A stretch of DNA of 64,000 nucleotides from Platynereis dumerilii (Eukaryota; Annelida; Polychaeta; Phyllodocida; Nereididae). The DNA lies in NCBI GenBank assembly GCA_026936325.1, contig JAPTHN010000012.1, positions 34,978,537 to 35,042,536 on the forward strand, written 5' to 3'. Below the pieces are notes generated by a model, which had not been told where the DNA came from, did no database searches, and saw only the letters and a list, made by a program, of their open reading frames with translations. Shown here in pieces: positions 45,614 to 58,081 of the stretch (positions within the stretch are counted from its first letter, which is position 1; the number at the start of each line of letters is the position of its first letter). A program made the position numbers and the translations under genes.

Positions 45614-46542
45614 CCGTAATATGGGGTGAATCGGGACACTGGGGTGAATCGGGACAGAACAGGGAATCATTTTGCTCAAAGAACAGCTATTTCTACTTCG
45701 TTCAGGAATTTGATTTTTGGCACATTTGTAGTACACATACCAGCGTATATTATGATGGAATTTCGTATTTCTGACTGCAGGCAGTGAGGAGCTGCAGCAC
45801 CTTAAACTTGGCCTGCAGAAATGATTTTTTTACGAGCTGGTCAAAACTTTTCTTGTACCATATAAAGTATAAATACTAGAGCCAACAAACTTGCATCAAA
45901 TTTTAAAATTAGTTTAAAATGATTTTTGAGACCATAGTCATAGGCTGGATCTGGGATTATGTATGTTTGGTCCTGGGTACAGATCCAGGTCAATGGCAAA
46001 CTTTCAAGATTAACCAAAATATGACCCTACTAATTTTCATTTGAGTGTACTGGTGTGGCTTGTTGATGTATAATATTGAATTAGGCACCAATTATAGTGG
46101 ATTTAGTCCAGAATTATCAATCACTAGCCTAATTAGCAGAAAACTACAGTTTTGGATACTTTTCTGGCATTTCTCATATTTTTTAAAATCGTCATACTTT
46201 ATTTTTAATTGAGTTCAGATTTTTCTCAAAAAAGCTTTTTGGCATGTAAAAGATATTTTCTAATGTTTATTCATAAGGACCAATCCCTAAAACTCAGTAG
46301 GAAGCATTGTTTTATAGATAAAGAAGACTGTCCCGATTCACCCCAAACTGTGGGGTGAATTGGGACAGTGGTTTTTTGTGTCTAAATCATTGGGAAATAA
46401 AGTTATCTTTCAATGCTCCCAGGGATAGTTGGACCTTGTCCTCGGACATAATTTGGCACCATATTTGTATTTCTAAGATGATTTATGTCCATGATATGAC
46501 AGAAAAACGTCCCATTCTGTCCCGATTCACCCCATATTACGG
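45614..46542. mobile_element. Word-grammar DNA element D (0.93 kb)
   Basis: Flanked by TA (45612-45613 and 46543-46544), with perfect termini CCGTAATATGGGGTGAATCG and inverse. Its word GGGGTGAATCGGGACA is in tandem at the left end (45623 and 45641). At the right end there is a terminal inverted copy (46518-46533) and a head-to-head pair (46329-46344 inverted, 46352-46367 direct) 166 and 189 bp inward. Shares its word and an internal CTGCAGCACCTTAAAC stretch with element E in opposite orientation. No coding capacity. Confidence 0.9.
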
Positions 46543-46636
46543 TACAGTTCTATGGCTTGATCAAAATATGTTAAATAATACCCTTGGTCATACTTGGCAT
46601 AGATGATCAGTGACTGATTAAGTAACAAGTCCTATA

Positions 46637-46918
46637 AGGGGCTGACCAGACGATAGCGGGGGGGGGGGCTATGGACTTTACCACCGGGACAAACTTTTTT
46701 TTTCGTTTGCGGTGCGTCGACGAACAATTTTTTCGCATGCGCACTTGCGACAAACTTTTTTATCGGAATTTTAACATTACAGTACCCTAGCTACAGGTGG
46801 AAACAAAGTTTTTTTTTTATTTCCATATGCTGAACAAACTTTTTTTTCAGTGTCAAATGGAAAACAATCTTTTTTTTCGCCAAATATCGTCCCCCCAAAG
46901 ATCATCTGGTCAGCCCCT
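46637..46918. mobile_element. MITE with poly-T words, 282 bp
   Basis: The inverted ends AGGGGCTGACCAGACGAT and ATCATCTGGTCAGCCCCT enclose several ACAAACTTTTTTTT repeats and G-run/C-run ends. No clear target duplication. Superfamily uncertain. Confidence 0.7.
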
Positions 46919-49575
46919 AAGAAAAATCAACTAAAAAGGTCAAAATGAAGCATTAAAAATTGATATAGAATAACCCATACCATTTTAAAAAAATTAAAAA
47001 TGATACGATTACACGGATAATTTAGGAAGAGGGATTATGTCTTGAATAAGTTTTCTATTCTTTATTTTGCTGTAATAAATCCCATTCTTTCGTGCTTTCA
47101 TCATTAGGATACTTTCTTCAAATGATTAACACTGCAAAGCCTTATGCTCAAAAGAGCTGACTAAAAGCTGTTTTCAAATTGACGGTACACAGTTTTCAAA
47201 TTAACTTTCAACTTGGTTGTATGATGTCACTGGCTTGAAAATGATTCGTTTGTGTCAGTTATGGTTAATCGGTTGATTCAGTGCTTAGCACATGTAGCAG
47301 CATGGGTGACAATAAACAAATTAATTAAATGACTTTAGGTATATAATCAAACAAGAAGATTAGGAGACCAACAGAAAACTATCAAGGACATGGCAAGGCC
47401 AGTTTGCAAACCGAAAATAAGAAAATTAATTTTTCAGTGGACCGCTTATCTGCAAAGAGCTCTAAAGACAAAAGAGACGTACCTGGTTGCCATTTTTCAA
47501 AGTTCTAGAAATTTCCCAATATATGAATCTTTTTTCTTTGTAGATTGTTTGTCATTTGCAAGAGTTGTTTTGCGAAAATAATCCATATTACATAGTCAAC
47601 ACACCTCTTCTAAGTCTAGCAAAATCAATTTTTTTGCTCTCTTTTTGCAGAAAATAACTATTTTATTCAAGTAGAATATACTCCTAGAGCTAAAATTAGT
47701 GCGGTGACCCCGCTATTTTATTTCATAAGCTGTTTGAGCTATGTGCAAACATCTTTAAGAATTTAATTTTATAAATGTTGATGGAGCAGTCATTTTTGGC
47801 TTTTTAATATTTTGTTGTTACAATGTTATTGTATTTCTTTACTTACACACCAACACTACATAGGGCTCTGGCAAAAAAAAGGTAGCATGGAAGCATACTT
47901 TTTCTTATCCAGTATTGGATAGCTGCTGACCCAAATAAAAAGTTATGAAAGTGTAAAAAGTTTGATATAACCATTGTCCGTAAGAAGCAATCGGATATTG
48001 AGTCCTGGCCACCCACATGGGGTGGCCTAGTTGAATATTTATACTGAATCCTCAGGAAGTTTTGTAACACTGATCATAGGCGAACAAAAAGAAGCCATTC
48101 AATTCATTGTGGGTCAGATTATTCAACTGTGTTTTTTTAAAGGAGCTTATCTAAATAGGGAATTAGGCTTCACAAAAGTGATTTCATTTTACACTATTGA
48201 AGTGGGTACATATAAGTACTCACTTTGATCCCTGGATGCTATTTGAGAACAACGCGAGAAGAGGTAAGAAACAGATTTGATCTATAATATCTTTTATTCA
48301 CTATTTAGGGATAGGCCTACTTGATGTTCCCAGCAGAGAAGGAGATAGCACTTCCCCCAAGTTTGTGGCTAATAGAGCACTACACTGGTTCGATAAATAC
48401 CGGCTGTACCGGTACAGTCTGGCCGGTTCCTGAACCGGTTTTCAAAGCAGCACTTACGGTTTGGTTCAATAATGCTATATCCAGCTGAAAAAGTCGTTTT
48501 ATTGCCGAGATTTGACAGAAAATGTCCAGAAAATCATGAAATGAACTTGAGCACATCTTCATCTTGACGTCAGCTCTGGTGTGAGATCGACTCACTGGGC
48601 CAAAAAGTTAGTTTTAGGAAGCGGATTTCTCTAAAATTCGGATTGTCCCGAATCTGCGGACCAACAGTACGAATCGTGTATCAATAAGGCGTATCAATGA
48701 TACGTATCTTGACGATTTTATGTAACCATATATATAGACCCCTAGTGGCTAAGGTGTGGTCGACAAACAGAATTTGAATGGAAACAATCACTGAAAAAGG
48801 AGATGTCGGGTTTGGGGAGGTTTTGAAGTTGTGAAAGTATATGTGAATATTGTAATTAAAGTATCACTAAATTGGTATATTAATAAAATTAAGATAATTA
48901 TAAGTGCCGATTTGGGCCATCCCTCCTTTTCAAAAACCCAGGGAAACCCATCACTTCAAATCAACTACTAAGTGAAAAGACAGGTGGAGGTGTGAATAGC
49001 ATGAGTGGATCGGGTATTACAGGTAATAGATAGTTCTGTAAAGATAAAAATCTCAAGCGCTTTTGAAAAAATGATGCCATGATTCATCAAGAATTGCCAT
49101 TTGCATAAAAAAAAATCTGGGCAAAAAAAAACATTATAGGATAATTTATGATAATTGTCTGTTGTTACAGCCGAAAGGTCTACATGCCAAATTTGCAAAT
49201 TGGGCTGCTTTTTGCATGCCAGACACTAAAATAGGTCTTTGTCACAATATCTACTCCCCTCACCATGATTTGCCAATATCCCTCACGAAATATCCAAAAA
49301 GTGCAACCAAGCCACATTTTCTACTGAACAATTCCAAAAGTTCTAATGTGCTATGTTAGAAACTTTGTCATAGTATATTGACAGCCATCTCTTCTACATC
49401 AAATAGTGACCAAATAGTGTCTCATGGTTAGGAACTATTTGGACACTATTTGTTAGAACTTTGGGCTGTCATGCACTGCCATCTCTTCTACAACAGCATG
49501 TATCCAGGGCCTCTGAAGTTGAAGCCCCCTCTGCTGGATATTTTTGAACCAAAAATAGGACCCGTAGAATAATTG
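46919..49575. other. Non-coding stretch, no gene supported
   Basis: The frames at 47390-47581, 47843-48070 (minus) and 48380-48595 (minus) have no recognisable domain. A cluster of CCGGT words (about 48393-48442: TACCGGCTGTACCGGTACAG, then GGCCGGTTCCTGAACCGG) forms short overlapping palindromes of unknown origin. Confidence 0.4.
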
Positions 49576-49580
49576 GCAGC

Positions 49581-49650
49581 TGCCAAAGCTCCATACGGTC
49601 TGCCAAAGCTCCATACGGTCTGCCAAAGCTCCATACGGTCAGCCAAAGCT
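49581..49650 (+). repeat. Perfect 20-bp tandem repeat, 3.5 units
   Basis: The unit TGCCAAAGCTCCATACGGTC is present three times without a mismatch, followed by a half copy (AGCCAAAGCT). Perfect units in otherwise diverged surroundings point to a recent expansion. Confidence 0.95.
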
Positions 49651-50632
49651 TAAGATGGAATATCATCTGATGAAATAGGGTCTGATGAAATATCCAAATA
49701 GCATCTTGGGGGATATTTGACCTTTTCAAATATCCTCATAGTGCTATTTGGAATATCCAAAGTCTTTTGAAAAGCACTTTTGGATATTAGACACAATGGC
49801 AGTAGAGACATTGTCACAAGCATCTGTTGAATGATATTATACAATTCTAGTATAATCAGTCGATTCTTTTTGCTAAATTTTAGTTAACAGAATGGTCTCC
49901 TGTCTAAAAGTTTTATAGATTAGTTCTGCTTTTTCTTTTTACAAAGTTCCTTCTCTTGTTTCTTCGCAATAATTATTATGAGCATCGTACAGAGAATCTT
50001 AGAATTTTTTTTATGGATATTAATTTCAATTTAGAATTATGAATTGTTAAATGCCAAAATGTGGCTGTTTCAAAATATATTTCCATAACAATGCATGGAT
50101 AAATTAAACTTTTATTTTCATTTGTGAAGGAAACTACACTCTTGCTCATAAATACATTGTATGGAATACAGTAGAAATTTTGTAACACCATTTCGTTTCA
50201 TAGAATATATAGGCCTATGTTGGACCATTTAACATCAAATTGAAATTAGAGAAAATTTAGTAAACCAATGTCATTAAAGCTCTTTGCAGATGGGCGGTCC
50301 ACTGGAAAAATGTATTTTCTTCTTTTCAAGTTGCAAATTGACTTAGCCACGTCATTCACAGTTACCTGTTGGTTTGTTATAGGTGCAAACCTTAATGAGT
50401 TTGTTTATTGACACCTTTGCTGCTGATTATGAAACATGCTGAATGAACTAATTAAACAATAACCAACACAAACAAATCAAAAAAGATCTGTTTAAGCCAG
50501 TGACATCACAAGACCAAGTTGAAAGTTCATTTTGAAACTGTTTGGACCCAGGGCGGATTGGCCTTACAGTGGGCCCCTGGGCAAAATCATTGGCGGGCCC
50601 CTTTTAGCGAGATAGTGGCATCAAATCAATTT
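49651..50632. other. Non-coding stretch, eroded repeats at the right
   Basis: Nothing recognised until about 50545, where GGGCGGATTGGCC and GGGCCCCTGGGCAAAATCAT mark a fragment of a common eroded repeat also seen near 43780 and 56680. Confidence 0.4.
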
Positions 50633-50713
50633 GGGGTAAGTTGTGCCGTTTTGATTGGGGTGAGTTGTACCAATGGTATGAGATCAGGGGGGTCGGGCAC
50701 AAGAACATGCAAA

Positions 50714-50838
50714 TGTACTCGAGTACGAGTACGAGTACTTGCCACATCTGGGAGTACGAGTTGAGAACAGCTTTTTCTGGATGTACTCGAGTACGAGTAC
50801 GAGTACTTTCAAATGTACTCAAGTACAAGTACAAGTAC
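50714..50838. repeat. GAGTAC palindromic hexamer cluster
   Basis: Three groups of TACTCGAGTACGAGTACGAG or close variants over 125 bp. Because GTAC and CTCGAG are self-complementary, both strands look alike. Organisation recalls the GGAGTC repeat family at 10.7 and 29.7 kb. Frames through it are artefacts of the repeat. Confidence 0.75.
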
Positions 50839-51005
50839 ATTTATGCAGTTTCGAACCTGATTTCAGCAATATTTAAAGAAATAAAAGTATCATTGAGATA
50901 AAACAATTGAGCAACAACAAATGTTGTCAGTGAATGCTACTAATTATGTTCCTTTGTTAATCAAAAGTGAACTGTGTCAATTAAAAATGGCCTTTTGAAA
51001 ATACT

Positions 51006-51190
51006 TGCTGGGCTGCCAATCGCTGGGTCGAGGGTTCGAATCCAGCTCTAGCCAGATTGGGTCACCGGGGCCTATGTTGGACGGCAGTTTCAGTAATCCT
51101 TCGCTCATTGCCGTGTCCTGTCCTAATTAGCTCTACAAGTGCATAAATATAGGATGTAAAGGCCAAATCATTCATCCATCCTTTGAAGCT
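51006..51190 (+). repeat. tRNA-derived SINE, 5' part reduced
   Basis: GGGTCGAGGGTTCGAATCC contains a perfect Pol III B box (GGTTCGAATCC). It is followed by a body with TGTCCTAATTAGC, CAAGTGCATAAATATAGGAT and AAATCATTCATCCATCC that recurs at 33905, 43170, 52690 and inside the BEL/Pao LTRs. The D-arm/A-box half is not convincing, so the copy is probably truncated. Not an intact tRNA gene. Confidence 0.7.
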
Positions 51191-52689
51191 ACTTGGATTG
51201 AGAATGAGATCCAGTCTCATAATGAGATAGGAATTAATATTTTATTCTTTTTTTTTTGTCTAAATTTTACGCAAGGCTTAAAAATGTTGTGAAATAACTT
51301 ACACATGTTAAAAGAATTATAACACCCTCTAAACAATAAATAATTCTATATTTTTTCAGCTTTTTAAATTTGTGTATAAAATGGCTTATAAATGTCTGAT
51401 TAGTTTCATGTAACATGTCAGTCGTACGTTAAGAACATGATACAAATGATCTATCTGAATAAACGGGTGAAATACAAGATTTTTATGGAATAAATTAGTC
51501 AGCACAACTTACCCCGTCACGCGGCACAACTTACCCCGGCATCGGGGCAAGTTGTGCCACTTGACCTACTTTTTTCAAATGCCTGCCATGACCTTCCCAA
51601 TGGCTGGACTGCCCTGAAAGTTCGGTCAATTATGGCCAATGTATTATATTTTGATGTCTGATTTTCAGATTGCATGATTAAGCTTTGGTTTGTCGGAAAA
51701 TCAGCCTGACGAAAAAAAAATGGCACAACTTACCCTGGTCTCCCCTATATTCAATCTATAGAGGCAAAAAATTGTAAAGACGTAGAAACACTTCTACATT
51801 CCTGCTCTATATGGATATTTCGGGGGGCAGTTAGTGCACTCTAAAAACAAGTGTTTAAGAAACAACACTAAAATAAACACTTTTTTGTTACACTTAATAA
51901 ACGTGTTAAAGTGTTTATGATTATTAACACATTTAAGTGTTTTTGATTTTAAACACATTTTTAAAAGTGTCTTTGGTTATAAACACAAAAACGCTTTAAT
52001 GGCTTGTTACACTTTATTAACACTAAAAAGTGTTTATAACAATAAAAGTGTTTGATGTTAAACACTTGATGTTTTTCCAGGATGACTGCAGACAAGGTGT
52101 TTATCATATTAAAGTGTTAGACAAAAAGTGTTTATAATTAAACACTCTAGTGTTGCAGTATCAACACATTGTTAATGTACATCACAATATCAGTTGTTCA
52201 GCTGCTTGAATAAATCACGTTTGCAATAGTGAAATTAAGTGACAATTTACAGAAACTATTACAAATACAATATAGATTAAATTATGACTACTTATATTAA
52301 TGATGGAAGAATGGTAGGTTCAACTAGGTTGATTGAAACAGCCATGCAAAACAGGTCCAGGTAACCCGGCAAGAGCTAGATTTTCTCGCTGAACCTAGCA
52401 ATTACTAATGATACTTAATGTTTTTACACAAAAACTGGATAGTATATTAGTACTTCTCCTCCCTTGATAGTACATAACTTGGCTGCCCTTGGCTTTGTTT
52501 TTTTTTTTAATTTCAGGGTGAGGTAGGGAAATCACCTTTGACCCATATTCTTTTCTAAAACTTTCATATTTATGAAAAATGTGCATTTTAATGCAAGGGA
52601 TGGATTAACCATTGAAACTTACATTCTTTTATTTGACACTTTCAAGCCACCATTAGATAATAAGTCTTCACAGGGGCTGGATTTGCCCT

Positions 52690-52790
52690 TGATGGATGGA
52701 TGGATGATTGGGGCTTTACGTCCTGTATTTATTCACTTGATTGGCTAATTAGGACATGAAGAGGACACGGCAAGGAGGGGATTTGGCCTT
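52690..52790 (-). repeat. SINE fragment, inverted, with GATG tail
   Basis: In reverse it reads GCCGTGTCCTC, TGTCCTAATTAGCC, GTGAATAAATACAGGAC and AAAGCCCCAATCATCCATCC, matching the SINE at 51006. It ends in a short (CATC)n tail, suggesting that tetranucleotide tails are part of this family's 3' end. Confidence 0.7.
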
Positions 52791-53654
52791 GAAGTTCGGG
52801 ATAATTTAGCCTCCTTGAAAACCAATGAAAGATGACAAGAAAATTGATAGTTCATGTACATATTTTATTCTTCAATTGAGCACTGAATATGAAGGACATA
52901 TTCAACCATTGTGTAAGTCATTTGAATAATTTTATTTTCATGTAAACCAGGCATAATTCTCAAAGAAACTCAACAATTGAACCATATTAATAATGAACAG
53001 ACAGGTGTTTCATATTGCGAATACTGCAAGTTGATTCCCCCCCCCCCCATCTTACCCTAATGTGAAGAAATATAGAAGCCCCTTCGGTTAGTATATTGGT
53101 GTTCAGTCAAAATCTTACCATGTCGTCATCATTTTGTCTGCATTTTAATGGTATCCCTTTATGACACATGATATTCCATATAATTGCTGTAATGCCATTC
53201 AAAAACGTTAAGATTCTCAATACAAACCATGTTCGGGTTGCAGAGAAAAAGTAACAAGTTCTCACAAACAGTCAATTTTCTTTAAATGTGTTTCTTTCGA
53301 AAATGGATGTGGTTATTACAGAATACAATCGTATGATGGTTTTGAAATTCAAGAAGCTGTCCAAATATTGCTGGATAGTCAAGATCCATAATACAAGAAG
53401 TGCAGTGCCTCTGTAAAAGCTTCAGATATGTCAGACAATCGACATTTGATTTTGACAATGATTGTCCCTCAGCGACCGTATAAATCCATTTGAGAAAGCG
53501 TCTTGAGTGCAAAAATTTGGAATGAGACGTTTCCAGATCGAGAAACCTTCTTCAATGTTGCGTCATCCCTGTCAATGTTGTCCACCTGCAAATGTATAAA
53601 TCCATGTTTACTAATGTTAGGCATAATATCATGAATATTGACATAGAACTTTTG

Positions 53655-54685
53655 CTCTGTTTTTAATTATGCAGATGACAACACTTTGTCTTTTCAACAC
53701 AAAGATGTTAATGTTGTGAAAGAAAATCTGGAAAGAGCATGTGTGCTGTCCACTGAGTGGTTTGGAAGCAATTACATGAAAGTTAATGCTGAAAAATTCC
53801 AGTTGATGGTGCTTAATATGAAGGGAGAAGAGGTCAACCTAAAGATAAACACAACTGTAATTACATCTACTAAGAAAATGAAACTGTTAGGTGTCCACCT
53901 GGATTCTGATCTATGTTTTGATATTCATATTGATGATATTATTAGCAAAGCGTCAAGACAAATTAATGTTTTATGTAGGTTGTCACAGGTATTGAATTTA
54001 TCATGTAAATTGAAAATCCTTAATGCATTTATCATGTCAAATCTAAGTTATTGCAATCTTGCATACCATCATTGTAAATTAGGAGATGCAAGGAGATTGG
54101 AAATGTTGTTTAAAAGAGCCTTGAGATTTGTTTATTTAGATTTCACTTCCACATACAAGGAACTGTTACACAAGGCCAATATGTCATGTTTGTATGTTAA
54201 TCGACTGAGAAACATGTTGTTAGTTGTTTATAAGATTCTCAATGGAGCTTGTCCTCCAATAAGTTAGGATTTTTTCAAAATGCAAGATATGCATTATAAT
54301 CTGAGGTGCTTGAACATGCTAGTCAAGCCGCGTTTTACTACAAAACAACATGGTTTTAATTCTTTACGATACCAAGGTGCTTTAATGTGGAATAACATTT
54401 CTGATGATGTCAAAAATCAAGATTTTAATGCTTTTAGAAAATTTTGTTATGAAATGGCAGTCTGAGTGTAATTGTGGCAGTTGTCTGTTATGTACAATAT
54501 GATAAGATAAGAGGTTATATAGTGATCTTTTAATCCTTCATATCTTCATCTGTAAATACCCATCCGCTTTTTATTTGTTATAGTCGGTAACAAGCACTCT
54601 GTGTGCTTTTGTTGTATTGTTTTCTTTTGTAACCGATGTGAAATAAATCTTTACTTACTTACTTACTTTTACTTACTTACATAAT
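53655..54685 (+). pseudogene. 5'-truncated LINE: reverse transcriptase 3' half
   Basis: The frame from 53665 reads NYADDNTLSFQ, the catalytic YADD box of a LINE reverse transcriptase. It continues through the thumb and C-terminal region (KLLGVHLDSDLCFDIHI, ASRQINVLCRLSQVL, FKRALRFVYLDF) to a TAG at 54265-54267. The same frame then continues with MHYNLRCLNML, HGFNSLRYQGALMWN and NAFRKFCYEM to 54465. One in-frame stop therefore interrupts an otherwise preserved tail. The upstream polymerase and endonuclease parts are absent. It ends with AATAAATC and an (ACTT)n run at about 54644-54680, a typical LINE 3' end. CR1/Jockey-like by eye. It lies inside the CACTA-like element. Confidence 0.8.
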
Positions 54686-56150
54686 ATCTCATCATATGTA
54701 TAATTTTCAGAAATTCACCAAAATGGTTAACAAAAAACAGGAAGTGCAGGTCTGCAGATCTATAGGGAACAATGTTTGAAGGATATCATTTGCAATTCAC
54801 CAGTGATATCAGGGCATGCTTTCAACTGATTTTGCAGCAGAACTGATCAGGGATAGTAGGGGCCAGACAATAGTTTAAATATTTACCCCATATGATCAGC
54901 ATAAAAGTAACCGACAATTTAATGGCCTTTCTAAACAATGTCCAAGCAACACTTGGAAAATTAACTTATTTGAAAGTATTGGATATATCAAAAGCAAAGC
55001 CACAGAACCAGGAGATTATAGACATAATAAAGTGACAGGCATGTTAACCAAACGTTAATTATGCAAAATATCTACCTCCAAGACTTTTGTGACTTTTTCT
55101 TATATTTTTCTCCTAAGCTTCATGTTGCAGCTGTCTTTTTGTCAGATTTATTGGGGTCCAAAATGCTGTGGAAAGAAAAAGTGACAAAATACAAAACTGC
55201 AATGAACAAATAGCATATCTAAGATATTCGGGAAAAACTAGATAAATAGGACATTTATAATATAAGACCTCCATCCAAAAATCCCAGAAAAGTCTACAGT
55301 TCCCCCAGATGCACAGCATGCTCTTATGAACAATTATATGCTCACCCCCTCCTAATCCAGTTCATCCCTCAATTAAAGATATGATTGCAATTTGATGGTT
55401 TAAAATTTTAACAATTGTTATTATGTTATAAAAATAGTTGAAGTTGATTGACGTTAATCAAAATAGCTATAATGCAAGATATTTACCTCAGTGACTTGCT
55501 AGATACAGTATAGATTCGAACTTCATTCTTTAATTTTGCCTCAAGTTTTAGCTGGATTCTTCTAAAAATATTTAACAGTCGAAGATTAAGTCCAGATTTC
55601 TGCTGAAAATAAAATTATGTTTTGTCATATGTCAAATAAATTTGACACACATTAAAAACACTTATAAAAATACAGGGCACATAATTATGGCCCCACCTCC
55701 CCCTATCTCTGCCCATTCCCCAGTGCACAGTGCAAAAAAAGTGTTACATCAATAACATGCGTTTGAAATCTAGAAATCATATAAACTGCAAAATGTTTTT
55801 GATAAAAAAAAAAATTAATGATGTAAAAAATCAATGTATGTTATGCTGTGCACAGTTATTACCATTAACAAATATATGCATGTATAGTGTACATCAAAAC
55901 CATTTAATTTAATTGTAGTTAAATACCCTTCTTTGCTGTTCAATAAATAGCATTTAAATAATATTATACCATTTTAAGTTGTGCTTACCAGTAAAAAGCC
56001 ACTTCAGTGAAGACTTAAGTCACAATGCATGTTTCCCAATTCTGTTAAGTACAGAAAGCTGTGATTTCATGTTCGGTTGCTTGTGATGTTGTTTCAAATT
56101 GTCTGCCTCCTTAAAGATTAACACCATAAAAGCTTATAAAGTGTATATCC
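54686..56150. other. Non-coding interior of the CACTA-like element
   Basis: AT-rich, with frames at 55113-55319 (minus) and 55730-55912 that have no domain. No transposase-like sequence is visible, so the element is probably non-autonomous. Confidence 0.4.
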
Positions 56151-56454
56151 GGGAACTTGCAAAAACACTATGTGTTTAAAGAAATAATACACATTTTACT
56201 TGCAATTGGAAGCATTCAAACAAAGATAAAAGACACAAAATGCTACCAACTGACATTTATGACATATTGTTATTTATTAACCGAAACTCCCGGGTTTAAA
56301 TTGATAATTTATTTCTGAAACCATACATGAGAAAACATTCTAAGTTTGATAAACACTTACATCTGTTAATGCTGGTAGAAAGTGTTTATTTTCAAACATG
56401 TTTATGTAATTTAACACTTAAATGTGTTTAAAACAGGTGTTTGTTTTTAGAGTG

Positions 56455-56740
56455 TGGTCGATTCAGGGCGGGGTGTAGGGGGGCCCATGCCCTCCTAGTC
56501 TACCATACCTGGACCCGAAACTGGGAGAGGGGCCCCTTACTGCAATTTTTATTGTGCTTTTCAAGCTCTTCTGATGATTGTTTGATATTTCTATAAGGCC
56601 TGAAATTCCATTTTGACTTCTTCCATGTCATTTTTGATAATTCTGATTTTTTAGGATTGTTGGTGGGTCCCTTCAGGTTTTTGGCCCCAGGGCATTGCCC
56701 TCCTGCCCGTAGGGCCAGTTCACCCCTTTCTGGACCGCCA
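56455..56740. repeat. Eroded G/C-run repeat
   Basis: GATTCAGGGCGGGGTG at the left and CCTTTCTGGACCGCC at the right are loosely inverted, and inside are GGGGGGCCCATGCCCTCC and TTTGGCCCCAGGGCATTGCC. It resembles hAT-like G/C-run MITEs but boundaries and target duplication are not clear. Confidence 0.35.
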
Positions 56741-58028
56741 ATCTGCAAAGATCTATAACGAAATCACTGAACAAACAATTCCAGGTTTTTAAAGGATTTA
56801 TATCATGTGAAATATTGTTGATACATGAAAACAATTGCCACCAAATAATTGGGGTCGAAATTAGTAACATAGTTGGCAATGATACATTCTATAGATAATT
56901 TGTACAGTGAACTGAATGGCATACTCCATTAATTTTAATCTTGATTTTGAGATTAAAGCTTAGAAATTTTAACGTATAGAAGGTAGAGGATACATACATT
57001 GGATGCAAAATTTCATTTTGTTTCAATGATGCTTGATTTGGATGCAGTTGGGAAATATTATAATCCGGGAATTTTTACGTATTCTTGAAATTTAGAATTT
57101 TTGGACTGTGTTATTTAAAGAAACCACTTAGGATGTGTCGAAAAGCATCATTTGGAAAAATTGAATTTTGCATCCACTCCAGTGCTTTAATGTAAAAATT
57201 GAGGCCATAAAACTGAATTAATCAATTTCCTGTTAACTTTAATGTCACAGAATAATAATTTCCATTCAAATATTGATGAAAACTAATATTTTATGTTCGA
57301 GCTGGAAATATTTTTGCTGTCATGCAATTTCCTGAGAATTATAGGCCTATAATTAGCCCATAAATACCCATATTTGGCACCCACAACTGGACCCATGCTA
57401 TGGCAATACAAAAAAACTGGCAAAAAGTGGTTTTCCTGCCAAAATCTCAGCCCCACTTTCGTCCTATAACCAATTCTGGTGGAGAGATAGCATGAAATTT
57501 GACAGCCCGCTCCGGATACTTTCAGCGATTCACACAAAATTTACCAAAAATCTTACAGCTCATCACACAGGCGTTTCAATCTGCAGAAATTTTAAAGAAT
57601 ATTATATTTGGTCATTCAGCTGTTTGGAGAATGAGAATCACAGCAGTTGGTAGTGAAATAAAGCAAGCATATATTTTTGAACTGGTCCTCTCATTCTGCG
57701 ATGCCTTTTTAAGCAAAAATTGCTGACCGGGGAGCAAACAAGAGTTGAGATATTATTCCAGACCAGATTTTGGTAGACAAATAGAAGGTATTTTTAATAC
57801 TTTTCCAACCATGGTATTTTGAAGGCTGTTTTATTAAATTTGACAAAGTTACGGGAAACTGCGATTAGCGAAAATGGCTAAAAAACAAAAGTAATCAAAA
57901 CTTTCACAGTAAATTTACCCAGCAAGGAATAGTCGTATCTCATTTTCCAGAACAGATTTGGATACCCCCGGCCAAATGCCATATAATCGGCACTAGGCTT
58001 TTTTAGATTTGCAAAAGAAAAATTAACT
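56741..58028. other. Non-coding stretch, no gene supported
   Basis: AT-rich sequence upstream of the second apextrin-like exon. Frames 57283-57537 (minus) and 57499-57726 have no domain. The upstream untranslated exon expected for the second gene could lie here but cannot be placed. Confidence 0.35.
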
Positions 58029-58081
58029 TTTGACTCAACACTCAAGATGTATCTCCATTTGGTTTCATTGCAGACCCCATC

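Larger units (their letters stand above)
50633..51745. mobile_element. Word-grammar DNA element F (1.1 kb)
   Basis: The right end, the inverse of GGGGAGACCAGGGTAAG, is followed by TA (51746-51747); the left terminus is eroded. Its word GGGGTAAGTTGTGCC is in tandem at the left end (50633, variant at 50657). At the right it has a terminal inverted copy (51722-51736) and a head-to-head pair (51523-51537 inverted, 51544-51558 direct) 178 and 199 bp inward, plus an extra inverted copy at 51502. It contains the GAGTAC cluster and the SINE listed separately. No coding capacity. Confidence 0.75.
51837..56454. mobile_element. CACTA-like element with AAACAC/GTGTTT subterminal words, 4.6 kb
   Basis: The ends CACTCTAAAAACAAGTGTTT and AGGTGTTTGTTTTTAGAGTG are near-perfect inverted repeats. 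From 51850 to about 52160, and again at about 56160-56430, the word GTGTTTA / TAAACAC recurs many times in both orientations, as expected for subterminal transposase sites of CACTA elements. TG outside both ends may be a 2-bp duplication. Contains a SINE fragment and a LINE fragment. No transposase recognised. Confidence 0.7.

Noticed and set aside
49581-49650. CRISPR-like array
   Set aside because: Units are directly adjacent with no spacers, in an animal genome.
51036-51056. tRNA gene, because of GGTTCGAATCC
   Set aside because: No acceptor stem, D arm or anticodon arm can be built; the body matches other SINE fragments in the window.
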